Part shown: one piece after another, positions 1 to 8,025 of the stretch
Position numbering within the stretch: the stretch's first letter is position 1
Layout: the number at the start of each line of letters is the position of its first letter
DNA from: Methylobacterium phyllostachyos
GTDB lineage: Bacteria; Pseudomonadota; Alphaproteobacteria; Rhizobiales; Beijerinckiaceae
Assembly (NCBI RefSeq): GCF_900103445.1
Contig: NZ_FNHS01000007.1
Span: 62,001-126,000, forward strand
Direction: 5' to 3'
Length of the DNA: 64,000 nt
Notes under the pieces: generated by a model
Databases searched by the model: none
What the model saw: the letters and a program-made list of their open reading frames with translations, nothing else
What the model was told of the DNA's origin: nothing
Position numbers and translations under genes: made by a program

Positions 1-1
1 G

Positions 2-160
2 GCCCTGACGGTGGCGGACCGGCAATCGGAGCGTCACGCCGGCATCGAGCGAGAGAACGCGGACCTGCGCCGCCGAATCGCCGAGGTGGCCGATGCCCTG
101 ACGAGCCAGGGCCGGATGCCCCGGGCCGCCTATCCGGTCGCGCAGCCCGAGCGGGTCTAA
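2..160 (+). CDS. C-terminal end of an unknown protein (cut by window edge)
   Basis: The reading frame is open from the first bases and stops with TAA at 158-160, giving about 52 residues. The visible part is charged and heptad-like (ERENADLRRRIAEVADAL), so a short coiled coil is likely, followed by a Pro-rich tail. No family can be named from this fragment. It lies upstream of and in the same direction as the exported Cys-rich gene, with about 125 bases between them. Confidence 0.55.
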   Translation, partial: ALTVADRQSERHAGIERENADLRRRIAEVADALTSQGRMPRAAYPVAQPERV

Positions 161-287
161 GCGGGTTCTCCCGCCGGGCCCGACGCCGAAACCTGCATTG
201 CCCGCCTTGTTTCGACCACGCCAAGGCCCCATCGCAGCGCCGACGCGTTCTGCACTTCTCATGCTCCGACAGATGGTACGGATACCC

Positions 288-590
288 ATGCGCCTGAAGC
301 CAATCGTCCTCGCCCTCGCGGCGGCCACTGTCCTGACGCTGCCGGCGGCGGCGCAGCAGACGAAGCGTGGTAACGAGACCCTCAAGAAGTACTGCACCGG
401 CGATTACCTGACCTATTGCGGCAACCTGGCTCCCGACGATCCGGCGACCGATGCCTGCTTCCAGAAAAACTGGAAGAAGCTCAGCGAGAACTGCCGCCGC
501 GCGATCGACGCCTACGAGGCGGAGCAGGAGCAGAGCGCGCCGGCCAAGGGCCGGCAGGGCTCGCAGGGCAGCAAGGAACGCCGCGGCTGA
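288..590 (+). CDS. Small exported cysteine-rich repeat protein
   Basis: A 100-residue protein. The frame is open further upstream, but the ATG at 288 is chosen because it begins a clean signal peptide (MRLKPIVLALAAATVLTLPA, cleavage after AQQ or nearby). The mature part has four cysteines in the pattern C-x7-C-x14-C-x12-C with a D three residues after the first cysteine, which resembles a single eukaryote-like GLG1 cysteine-rich repeat found in many alphaproteobacterial exported proteins. The tail is Gln/Gly/Lys-rich and probably disordered. The function is unknown; the periplasmic location is inferred from the signal peptide. Confidence 0.7.
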   Translation: MRLKPIVLALAAATVLTLPAAAQQTKRGNETLKKYCTGDYLTYCGNLAPDDPATDACFQKNWKKLSENCRRAIDAYEAEQEQSAPAKGRQGSQGSKERRG

Positions 591-707
591 GGCCGGCGCC
601 TCTGCCCTGTTGCGGCGGCGCGCTCGCGCCGCCGTGCTGTAACGGCTAAGGTTGGGCTCCCGCCGGCGCCCTGCGTGCCGGTGCCGAGCCCGCCGGACCC
701 TCGCGCG

Positions 708-1061
708 ATGCTGTCGAACCCCACCCTGAAGCTTTTCGCCGCGTCCGGCCTCATCGCCCTAGCGGTCTCCGCTTGCGGGCGGCGCGGCGCCCTGGAACCG
801 CCCCAGACCGCCGCCCCTGCGGCAGCCCCCTCCGCCCAGGCGGGTTCGGACACGGTCAACGGCCGCCGGACCCTGCCGGTCTCGGTCGGCCTCGGCGGCG
901 GCGCGCCGGAGCCGGACCCAGCCTCCGTGCGCGCCGGGGACGAGCTGTCCGTGGCAGCCGTGCCGCCGGGTGGGACCGATGCGCCGGTACAGACGAGCCG
1001 GGGCGCCCGGCGCGGCTACCGCGTGCCGAAGGAACCTTTCATTCTCGATCCGCTGCTGTAG
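708..1061 (+). CDS. LptM-like small lipoprotein upstream of lysA
   Basis: A 117-residue lipoprotein. The ATG at 708 puts a hydrophobic stretch directly before the lipobox LAVSAC, followed by GRRGALEPP; a GTG at 675 would add 11 residues and is less likely. The short lipoprotein with a C-G-x-x-G start just upstream of lysA is the usual position of the LptM (YifL) family, which in E. coli helps assembly of the LptDE lipopolysaccharide translocon. The remaining sequence is Pro/Ala-rich and low in complexity. The role in LPS transport is inferred from family and position only. Confidence 0.7.
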   Translation: MLSNPTLKLFAASGLIALAVSACGRRGALEPPQTAAPAAAPSAQAGSDTVNGRRTLPVSVGLGGGAPEPDPASVRAGDELSVAAVPPGGTDAPVQTSRGARRGYRVPKEPFILDPLL

Positions 1062-1189
1062 AGCATCGTCCCGAGGGATGGCTTCCGGCTGACGATGATG
1101 CGCCAGAGGGCGGGCCGGGACGCCGCACCGCGCGGACGGATGTTTCACGGGAAACAGCCTGCCCCGGCGCCAGACGAGACACGGCCGAG

Positions 1190-2458
1190 ATGCACCATTT
1201 CCAGTACCGCGATGGCCGGCTGCACGCCGAGGACGTCGATCTGACGGGTCTCGCCGCGGAGGTCGGCACGCCGTTCTACTGCTACAGCACCGCGACCCTG
1301 GAGCGGCATTACCGCGTCTTCGCGGAGGCCTTCGCGGGAGACGACGCGCTGGTCTGCTTCGCCATGAAGGCGAACTCGAACCAGGCCGTGCTGCGGACCC
1401 TGGCGGCGAAGGGCGCCGGGATGGACATCGTCTCGGGGGGGGAGCTCCAGCGGGCGCTGGCGGCCGGGGTCGATCCCGGCAAGATCGTCTTCTCCGGGGT
1501 GGGCAAGACCCGCGCCGAGATGGAGGCGGCGCTGAAGGCCGGGATCTTCTGCTTCAATGTCGAGAGCGAGCCGGAGCTAGCGGTCCTGTCGGAGACCGCG
1601 ACCGACCTCGGCCTCACGGCGCCGGTCTCGATCCGGGTGAACCCGGACGTGGATGCCGGCACCCATGCCAAGATCTCCACGGGCAAGTACGAGAACAAGT
1701 TCGGCATCCCGATCACCCGGGCCCCGGCGGTGTACGCCGCAGCGGCGGCCCTGCCGGGCCTCGCCGTGCACGGGGTCGACATGCATATCGGCAGCCAGAT
1801 CACCGATCTGGCGCCCTTCGCGGACGCGGCCCGGCTGCTCGCCGGTCTCGCCCGGGACCTGATGGCCGCGGGCCATCCCCTGCGCCACATCGATTTCGGC
1901 GGCGGCCTCGGCATCCCCTACCGGGACGACAACGCCCCGCCCCCGGACCCGGCCGCCCTGGCGGCGACCCTGCGGCCGCATTTCGCGCCGCTCGGCCTAC
2001 GGCCGGTTTTCGAGATCGGCCGGATGATCGTCGGCAATGCCGGGATTCTGCTGACCCGGGTGCTGTACGTGAAGCACAGCGCGGGGCGTATCTTCGTGAT
2101 CGTCGATGCGGCGATGAACGACCTGATCCGCCCGACCCTGTACGAGGCCTATCACGGCCTGCGCCCCGTGACAGAACCGGGGCCGGATGCGCATCGCTTC
2201 GTCGCCGATGTGGTCGGCCCGGTCTGCGAGAGCGGCGACTACCTCGCCCGCAACCGCGAGATGCCCGCGGTGAAGGCGGGTGACCTGATCGCCGTGATGA
2301 GCGCGGGTGCCTATGGGGCGGTCCAGTCCTGCACCTACAACACGCGGCCCCTGGTGCCGGAGGTCCTGGTGCGGGGCGACCGGGCGGCCGTGGTGCGGCC
2401 ACGCCTCGACGTCGACGCCCTCATCGCCCTCGACCGGGTGCCGGATTGGCTGGCGTGA
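1190..2458 (+). CDS. lysA: Diaminopimelate decarboxylase
   Basis: A 422-residue fold-type III PLP enzyme that decarboxylates meso-diaminopimelate to L-lysine, the last step of lysine synthesis, in the cytoplasm. The PLP lysine is K60 in CFAMKANSN. Other family marks are HIGSQI, the phosphate-binding GGGLGIPY, and the catalytic cysteine motif GPVCESGD near the C-terminus. The frame is open far upstream, overlapping the lipoprotein gene, but the ATG at 1190 begins the usual N-terminus (MHHFQYRDG) and the length fits the family. It ends 4 bases into the glycosyltransferase gene, so the two are translationally coupled. Confidence 0.96.
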   Translation: MHHFQYRDGRLHAEDVDLTGLAAEVGTPFYCYSTATLERHYRVFAEAFAGDDALVCFAMKANSNQAVLRTLAAKGAGMDIVSGGELQRALAAGVDPGKIVFSGVGKTRAEMEAALKAGIFCFNVESEPELAVLSETATDLGLTAPVSIRVNPDVDAGTHAKISTGKYENKFGIPITRAPAVYAAAAALPGLAVHGVDMHIGSQITDLAPFADAARLLAGLARDLMAAGHPLRHIDFGGGLGIPYRDDNAPPPDPAALAATLRPHFAPLGLRPVFEIGRMIVGNAGILLTRVLYVKHSAGRIFVIVDAAMNDLIRPTLYEAYHGLRPVTEPGPDAHRFVADVVGPVCESGDYLARNREMPAVKAGDLIAVMSAGAYGAVQSCTYNTRPLVPEVLVRGDRAAVVRPRLDVDALIALDRVPDWLA

Positions 2459-3303
2459 GCGGCCCATCGCGGGGCATGCCGGCTGCGGGGGCTACGGGGG
2501 CCCTCCCCCTGTCGATCTTCCTCATTGCCCACAACGAGGCGGATCGGATCGGCGCGACGATCCGGGCGGTGCGCGACCTGACCGACGACTTGGTGGTGGT
2601 CGATTCGGGTTCGACGGACGGCACGCTGGCGCTGGCGGAATCGCTGGGCGCGCGGGTCATCCACAATCCGTGGCCGGGTTACGGGCCGCAGAAGCGCTTC
2701 GCCGAGGAGCAGTGCCGCCACGTCTGGCTCCTGAACCTCGACGCCGACGAGGTGGTACCGGAGGCGCTCGCCCGGGAGATCCGCGCCCTGTTCGCGGCCG
2801 GAGAGCCACCCCGGCCAGCCTGGCGGATCGGCATCGCCGAGGTGTTTCCCGGTGAGGCCCGCCCGCATCCGCTGGCCTACACGCTGACGCCGGTGCGGCT
2901 CTACCGGAAGGACCGGGGGCGCTACGCCGCCTCTCCAGTCCACGACCGGGTGGCGCTGGAGCCGGGGGTGACGGCGGGGCGGCTGAAGGGCGTGATCCAC
3001 CATTTCTCGGTGCGCTCCCTGGGCGACCAGCTGGACAAGCTCAACCGCTACTCGGACCAGCAGGCCGACGACCTGGAGGCCCGGGGGGTGGTGATTCCGA
3101 GCTGGCGCGTCTTCGTCGAGCTGCCGGGCAATTTCCTGAAGGCCTATCTGGGCCGCCGCCACTTCGTGCGGGGCACCTACGGCTTCCTGACGGCGATGAA
3201 CTACGCGATTTCACGGCATCTGCGCATCGCCAAGCACGTCGAGCGCCGCCGCCTCGCCGCGGCGCGCCAGGATCGGGTTGACCCGCCGGGGCCGACCTTC
3301 TAG
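2455..3303 (+). CDS. Family 2 glycosyltransferase, WaaE/KdtX-like
   Basis: A 282-residue GT-A fold glycosyltransferase. The N-terminus has SIFLIAHNEADRI, then VVVDSGSTDGT, and the metal-binding LNLDADEVV (DxD), all typical of family 2. The order and spacing resemble the WaaE/KdtX branch that adds sugars to the LPS inner core, but the exact donor and acceptor cannot be read. The GTG at 2455 overlaps the lysA stop (GTGA); a TTG at 2446 is the alternative start. No transmembrane helix is obvious, so the enzyme probably acts on the cytoplasmic face of the inner membrane. The pairing with lysA suggests co-transcription. Confidence 0.85.
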   Translation: MSGPSRGMPAAGATGALPLSIFLIAHNEADRIGATIRAVRDLTDDLVVVDSGSTDGTLALAESLGARVIHNPWPGYGPQKRFAEEQCRHVWLLNLDADEVVPEALAREIRALFAAGEPPRPAWRIGIAEVFPGEARPHPLAYTLTPVRLYRKDRGRYAASPVHDRVALEPGVTAGRLKGVIHHFSVRSLGDQLDKLNRYSDQQADDLEARGVVIPSWRVFVELPGNFLKAYLGRRHFVRGTYGFLTAMNYAISRHLRIAKHVERRRLAAARQDRVDPPGPTF

Positions 3304-3315
3304 ATCCAGAGCGCC

Positions 3316-3407
3316 GGAGACGTGGCCGAGCGGCTGAAGGCACTCGTTTGCTAAATGAGCATACCCAGAAATGGGTATCGAGGGTTCGAATCCCTCCGTC
3401 TCCGCCA
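3316..3407 (+). tRNA. tRNA-Ser (GCU)
   Basis: A class II tRNA with a perfect 7-bp acceptor stem (GGAGACG with CGTCTCC), anticodon loop TTGCTAA giving anticodon GCU, a long variable arm (ATACCCAGAAATGGGTAT), T-arm GGGTTCGAATCCC and an encoded G-CCA end. It lies 12 bases after the glycosyltransferase stop. The 3.4 kb downstream contains a transporter and decayed genes, but no integrase or repeated tRNA end was seen. Confidence 0.97.
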
Positions 3408-3673
3408 TTGCCCCCTATACCTACCTAAGTCCTTGTCACCGCTCAGCGGCGACTTGCGTCGAACGGGGCTATGACCCCGATCTGTCTCCCCAGAACCGGA
3501 TGTGGATAGCGCCTCAGTCGGCCTATTTCTGCATCGGGAAGGCTTGCAGGGCCTCCTTTGATTCACCGGAGGAGGCGGTTGCTACGGCTTCGGCTTGAGC
3601 CGGGCTGCGCGTTACCTCGATACCGCGGCCGTGTCAGTGCGGGTTTTCTCTTCCGCCGCCGCGAAACGGCTGC

Positions 3674-4984
3674 TCAGCGATGCCCGCCCTTCCAATGTGG
3701 CATCAGCATCGTGAGAACGGCGCCGAGGATCATGAAGGCGCTCGTGGCCCACATGCCTCCGTTGGTACTGTGCGTCGTTTCCCGGATCCAGCCCACGGCG
3801 AACGGACTGACGAAGCCGGCGAGCGCGCCGATGGAATTGATGACGGCGATGCCCGCGGCCGCTTCCACGCCCGACAGGAAGAGCGGGGGCAGGATCCAGA
3901 ACAGGGCCGTCACGGTGTAGCAGCCACCGGCCGCCACGCAGAGCGCCACCAGGGAGGCTGTGACGTTCCCCGCGAAGAGCGTGCTCGTGGCGAGGCCGAT
4001 GGCACCCACCAGGAACGGCACGACCAGATGCCAGCGACGCTCGTTCCGCCGATCCGAGCTGCGCGCGGTCAGAAGCATGCAGACGATCGCGACGCCGAAC
4101 GGAATGGCGCTGAACAGACCGATGGCGAGCAGGCCCTGAACACCGGCTTGCGCAATCAGCGTCGGCAACCAGAACGACAAGCCGTACTGCCCGATCGCCT
4201 GGCAGAAGGCGATGAGCGACAGCAGCGCGACGATCCCCGACAGAACCTGAGACAGGCTGCCGTGCCCGCCCGGTTGCGGGGTATCCCCACGGATGTCGCT
4301 CTCGATGACGCCCTTTTCCGCCGCCGTCAGCCAAGCCGCCTGCGCCGGATCATCGTCGAGACAGAACAGGATGACGATGCCGAGGATCAGGGATGGCACC
4401 GCTTCGATCAGGAACAGCCATTGCCACCCGTGGAGACCACCCGCCGTGTGGAACGTCGCGAGGATGTAGCCGGACAGCGGCCCGCCGATGAGCCCCGACA
4501 GGGGGATGGCACAGATGAACAAAGCGACGACCCGGGCGCGCCGCACGGCCGGGAACCAATAGGTGAGGTACAAGATCACGCCGGGATAAAAACCCGCTTC
4601 GGCGGCGCCGAGCAGGAAGCGCAGCGTGTAGAAATGCCATTCGGTCTGGACGAAGGCGAAGGCGCCGGAGATGATCCCCCACAGGATCATGATGCGGGAC
4701 AGGGTCAGGCGCGCACCGATGCGGTGCATGAGCAGATTGCTCGGGGTTTCGAAGATGAAATACCCCAAGAAGAACAGACCCGCGCCGAACCCGTAGGCCG
4801 CTTCGCTGAACCCCAAATCGCCAAGCATCGTCAGCTTCGCAAAGCCAACGTTCACGCGATCCAGAAACGCGGCGACGTAGCACAACATCAGCAACGGGAT
4901 CAGCCGCAGCATCACCTTGCGGTAAGGATCGGACGCGCGTTCGCCGACGATCGGCACGGCGCTTTGCGGAGTATCCGTAATCAT
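3674..4984 (-). CDS. MFS transporter, anion:cation symporter family
   Basis: A 436-residue inner-membrane transporter with about 12 hydrophobic helices. The N-terminal LDRVNVGFAKLTM and the following GLFFLGYFIFETPSNLL are hallmarks of the anion:cation symporter branch (tartrate, phthalate, glucarate and related organic acid carriers, TtuB-like). The substrate cannot be read. The ATG at 4984 is preceded by GGGGGG in the transcript. It stands alone on the minus strand, facing the decayed VOC and LysR genes; an inverted repeat 34 bases upstream of the start may be its operator. It may once have been controlled by the now broken LysR gene (inference). Confidence 0.88.
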   Translation of the reverse strand: MITDTPQSAVPIVGERASDPYRKVMLRLIPLLMLCYVAAFLDRVNVGFAKLTMLGDLGFSEAAYGFGAGLFFLGYFIFETPSNLLMHRIGARLTLSRIMILWGIISGAFAFVQTEWHFYTLRFLLGAAEAGFYPGVILYLTYWFPAVRRARVVALFICAIPLSGLIGGPLSGYILATFHTAGGLHGWQWLFLIEAVPSLILGIVILFCLDDDPAQAAWLTAAEKGVIESDIRGDTPQPGGHGSLSQVLSGIVALLSLIAFCQAIGQYGLSFWLPTLIAQAGVQGLLAIGLFSAIPFGVAIVCMLLTARSSDRRNERRWHLVVPFLVGAIGLATSTLFAGNVTASLVALCVAAGGCYTVTALFWILPPLFLSGVEAAAGIAVINSIGALAGFVSPFAVGWIRETTHSTNGGMWATSAFMILGAVLTMLMPHWKGGHR

Positions 4985-5017
4985 AGCGCATGCCCCCCAA
5001 GCCTTGCACGGCCGCTA

Positions 5018-5037
5018 ATTATCGGCGTTCTGATAAT
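5018..5037. promoter_or_regulatory. Inverted repeat ATTATC-N8-GATAAT, candidate operator
   Basis: A perfect 6-bp inverted repeat with an 8-base spacer in an AT-rich stretch, 34 bases upstream of the MFS start. Position and symmetry suit a dimeric repressor or activator site. No regulator is identified. Confidence 0.4.
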
Positions 5038-5200
5038 AGCAAAGCTCGTGCCGGACGCGAGATCAATTAAGCCCGCCAGTCAAGGAATATATTTTCAAAT
5101 CAATAGAAAATCCTTTCCGCGCACCGGCTGCATCGAGACGGCGCACTCCCTGTCGAGCAGAGTTCGATCGAACGACGATAAATGCCCGTTGTGCCCCGGA

Positions 5201-5613
5201 TCAATTTGCTTCGAATAATCCGTCGAGGGAACGGAAACCCTTAATTTCGATGGGGTTGCCCGACGGATCGCGGAAGAACATCGTCCCCAGCTCCCCGGGC
5301 TGACCCTCGAAGCGGACCATGGGCTCCAGCACGAAGGCGACATTCCTGGCCTTGACGCGCGGCGAGCGCCTTCCAGCCCTCGAGTTTCAGGGCGGCACCC
5401 AGATGCGGCATCGGCCCGAGATGCCCGCCGACGCGTCCGGTGCTGGCTACGGCGAACGGCTCGCCCAGGTGAAGCGAGATCGCGTGGCCGAAGACATTGA
5501 AATCGACCCCGGTCCGCGCTCCGGCCCTTCTGGCAGCCCAGAACCCCGCCATAGAAGCGGCGCGTCTCATCGAGGTCGCGGACGTTGTAGGCCAAGTGGA
5601 AGACGCTGCGCAT
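5201..5613 (-). pseudogene. VOC (glyoxalase) superfamily protein, broken by two frameshifts
   Basis: Three consecutive frames on the minus strand join into one VOC protein. It begins at the ATG at 5613 with MRSVFHLAYNVRDLDETRRF, the usual first strand and helix. It continues in a second frame with VDFNVFGHAISLHLGEPF and then in a third with NVAFVLEPMVRFEGQPGE, GTMFFRDPSGNPIEIK and a stop at 5201-5203. The breaks fall near 5518-5525 and near 5355-5365, each explained by a one-base change. Each segment is well conserved, so the gene either died recently or carries assembly errors. If intact it would be a ring-cleaving dioxygenase or glyoxalase-like metalloprotein of about 137 residues. Confidence 0.75.
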
Positions 5614-5731
5614 GGTTTTTCCTGTCGGCGCAGCAAGCGCCTGCGGTGGGCTTGTCCCACACCTTGTAACCGCAGCTGGAACCGGTGATGAGTTCGGTGT
5701 CGATGGCTTCAGAGCCAGCCGGAGGCCTGGT

Positions 5732-6274
5732 TTGGAGACGCGCTTTCTGGTGACCTTCGTCGCCGCCGAACGTGGGTCGGTCGCGGCGGCGGCGCGCGCC
5801 CAGGGACTGACCGCGACCAGCGTGGCGCATCCTCGCCGAGGTCCACGCCCTGAAGGCCGGCTCCTCGGCCCTGTTGCACGAGGGGCTGATGGCGGGCCGC
5901 CACGATGTGGTGATCGCGGTGGCGCCGCCCTTCGCCCTGCCGAAGACCGACCGCGCTTTGTCTGCGGTGGAGCCCCTGATCTGTCTGTTTCCCGAACGCC
6001 TGACCGTCGCGGCGCACGACAGCGAGGGTGCGATCCGGGAGATCCTCACGACCGAACGGTTCATCCCGATCCCGGGCAGCTCGCTCAGCTGCAGGGCGGG
6101 TCTCACATCGTCTTCGACGCCGTATCGGTCGCCGATGCGATCGCAGCCCCGCGGGCGGGGGCCGAAACCCTGCGCCGTGAGATCCAGCGGGAGCCCGTGG
6201 TGCGCACGGAGTTCGCGCCGGATTTCCTGCTCACTTTCAACTTGGTCAACGGTGTCGTCGATGCCTTGGCGTAG
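5732..6274 (+). pseudogene. LysR-type regulator remnant
   Basis: The first frame (from a TTG at 5732 with GGAGG upstream) encodes LETRFLVTFVAAERGSVAAA and ARAQGLTATSV, a LysR helix-turn-helix. The coding sense then moves to another frame from about 5829: ILAEVHALKAGSSALLHEGL, GRHDVVIAVAPPFALPKTDR and LICLFPERLTVAAH, which look like part of a LysR effector domain. From about 6110 a third stretch (FAPDFLLTFNLVNGVVDALA) returns to the first frame and its origin is unclear. The middle of the protein is missing. It is divergent from the VOC remnant and probably once regulated it or the MFS gene. Confidence 0.6.
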
Positions 6275-6867
6275 CCCTCAGAGCTGTTGTTTTGACGCGC
6301 TCTCTTGCGCCGGACCGGTCTCCGCTACGGCGGAGGGCGCTCTCGTCATCCTTTATACGGTCGATATGCTCAGCGTCGAACGCTCCGACTACCGCAATAC
6401 CCCCTAACCGCGACCCACTAGGCGGGTTCGACGCCGAGCGCACGGTTTTCGGGCATCCCAAGCTCTGATGGCGATCGATGCCGTGCCGCGCAAATGCTTG
6501 ACGCATGAACAGATCGCCTCGCTCTCGGATTGGCGACGAACAGTGCCACCGTCGCCGAGCCCTATCGGGTGATGGTGTATCCGAGCCGAGGTTCCGTCGC
6601 GGGAAGACGTGGTTCGTCGGTATGGCGTGCTGCAGATCCGGCGACTGAAGCAGCTGGTCACCAATTTCACGCCGGATGTCGGCACCGGCTTCAGAGGCAT
6701 TCAGGACTGCAGCGCCATTCGCCCATAAGTTGTATCGCCCGATAATCACGTATTTTTGTTCAATCTCCGTATGGAAACGGACGAATCTAATTTCAAGTTA
6801 ACACTTTATAGATTTCCTGCTTGCTTAACTGATCGAGAGCACGTCTGTAGCTTTTATTGCCCTTGTC
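6275..6867. other. Gene-free stretch with a palindromic repeat and decayed sequence
   Basis: No convincing gene. It contains the first copy of a 55-bp palindromic repeat (6290-6345), then short open frames without family features, then from about 6750 an AT-rich leader to the tad-like genes. A frame near 6590-6725 (VPSREDVVRRYGVLQIRRLK) could be a fragment of an unknown gene. Confidence 0.5.
6290..6345 (-). repeat. 55-bp palindromic repeat, family A, copy 1
   Basis: Read on the minus strand it matches the copy at 15275-15329 closely (shared core ACCGGTyCGGCGCAAGAGAG and the ends GAGCGC and GAGAGCGCGTC). The ends form an inverted repeat (GCGCTCTC with GAGGGCGCTCTC). It lies behind the LysR remnant. 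Confidence 0.7.
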
Positions 6868-7437
6868 ATGCTTTTCCCTTCGCCACCCGGGGCTATCCAT
6901 GGTCTCCGATCCGCAATCCAGAAACTCGGGCGGATCTTCCGGCACGACCGTTCCGGTGCGACAGCGGTCGAGACCGCCCTCGTGGCGGTACCCTTTTTCG
7001 CCCTGCTGATTGCAGCCCTGCAACTTGGACTTGTCTATCTGTGTCAGTCTGCCCTTGAGATTGCTACGGAGAAAGTCACGCGCCCGGTCCTCACCGGCAC
7101 AGACCAAGTCTCGGGCATGACGCAGCAACAGTTTCTGGCTGCTCTGTGTGGAAACCTGCCTTCGATCCTATCGTGTTCGAACGTCATGGTCGATGCTCAA
7201 GTCTACAGCAGCTTTTCCAACTCCAACACATCTGCGCCGACGATCACCTACAACGCGGCCGGCCAGGTCAGCAACCAGTGGTCCTTTAATCTCGGCAGCG
7301 CAAACAGCATCGTTGTCATCCGGGTCATGTATCTCTTACCCGTGGCGGGAACCCTGGGCTTCAACATCGCAAATCAGCAAGCGAACCGACATCTGCTACT
7401 CGCGACTGCGGTCTTCAAAAACGAGCCTTATCAATGA
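6868..7437 (+). CDS. TadE-like pseudopilin assembly protein
   Basis: A 189-residue protein. After a short basic start, residues 27-60 read RHDRSGATAVETALVAVPFF followed by a long hydrophobic helix, the prepilin-like E-containing motif of TadE/TadG proteins of Tad (Flp) pilus systems. The rest is a Ser/Thr/Asn-rich extracytoplasmic domain with two cysteines (about residues 94 and 101). The ATG at 6868 is used. The next gene overlaps by 4 bases (ATGA), so the two are coupled. GC content is visibly lower than in the neighbours. Known TadE proteins are minor pseudopilins; a role in a pilus here is uncertain because no secretion ATPase or Flp pilin gene is in the window. Confidence 0.8.
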   Translation: MLFPSPPGAIHGLRSAIQKLGRIFRHDRSGATAVETALVAVPFFALLIAALQLGLVYLCQSALEIATEKVTRPVLTGTDQVSGMTQQQFLAALCGNLPSILSCSNVMVDAQVYSSFSNSNTSAPTITYNAAGQVSNQWSFNLGSANSIVVIRVMYLLPVAGTLGFNIANQQANRHLLLATAVFKNEPYQ

Positions 7438-7982
7438 GACGGCGCCTTCGACCCAGCGCATATAAAGGCCTTGTCGGCGACCGCCGCGGCGTCTCAGCAA
7501 CCGAGTTCGCGCTCATTCTGCCGCTCTTGCTGCTGATCGTTTTAGGCGGATACCAACTGTCTCAGGCGGCGTCCGCATATCGCAAGGTCACACGGACCGC
7601 CAGGACCGTTGCGGATCTGGCGACACAGTACTCGACCATGACGAAAACCGACATGTCGACGGTGCTCAACGCCTCTTCTCAGGTCATGGCACCATTCAAT
7701 ACGTCATCACTGAGCATCGTGCTCACAGAGTTTTATGTCTCTCCGGCCGGAGTGGCGACCGTGACGTGGAGCCAAGGCCTGAACGCGACCGCCCTGAGCC
7801 CTGGCCTAACCGTGATCCTCCCCGCCGGCGTATGCTTGCCAAATGCTTCGGTGGTCCTTGCCAGCGTGACATACAGTTTTACCCCGGCCATCGGGTACAA
7901 GATCACGGGGCCATTCGCGATATCGAGCGCGCTTTATATGAGCCCACGCTCCGTCGCTTCGATTTCGTACACCGGCAGTTAA
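7434..7982 (+). CDS. TadE/TadG-like protein
   Basis: A 182-residue protein starting in a 4-base overlap with the previous gene. The N-terminus has DRRGVSATEFALILPLLLL, a TadE-type motif with the conserved glutamate within the membrane helix. The exported domain is rich in Ser, Thr and Val, ending in a beta-rich pattern. It differs enough from the preceding TadE-like protein that a recent duplication is unlikely. It probably forms a heteromer with that neighbour and with the vWA protein that follows, as TadE/TadF/TadG do in Flp pilus machines (inference). Confidence 0.78.
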   Translation: MRRRLRPSAYKGLVGDRRGVSATEFALILPLLLLIVLGGYQLSQAASAYRKVTRTARTVADLATQYSTMTKTDMSTVLNASSQVMAPFNTSSLSIVLTEFYVSPAGVATVTWSQGLNATALSPGLTVILPAGVCLPNASVVLASVTYSFTPAIGYKITGPFAISSALYMSPRSVASISYTGS

Positions 7983-8025
7983 CCCGCGCCTCCGCCGCGA
8001 ACCTCTCGAATGCATCGGACACGAC

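Noticed and set aside
773..1189. Longer N-terminus for lysA and other upstream extensions
   Set aside because: The upstream part overlaps the lipoprotein gene in another frame and has no diaminopimelate decarboxylase character.
3408..6867. Possible genomic island inserted at tRNA-Ser
   Set aside because: No integrase and no repeated 3' end of the tRNA was found in the window; the transporter and decayed genes alone are not enough.
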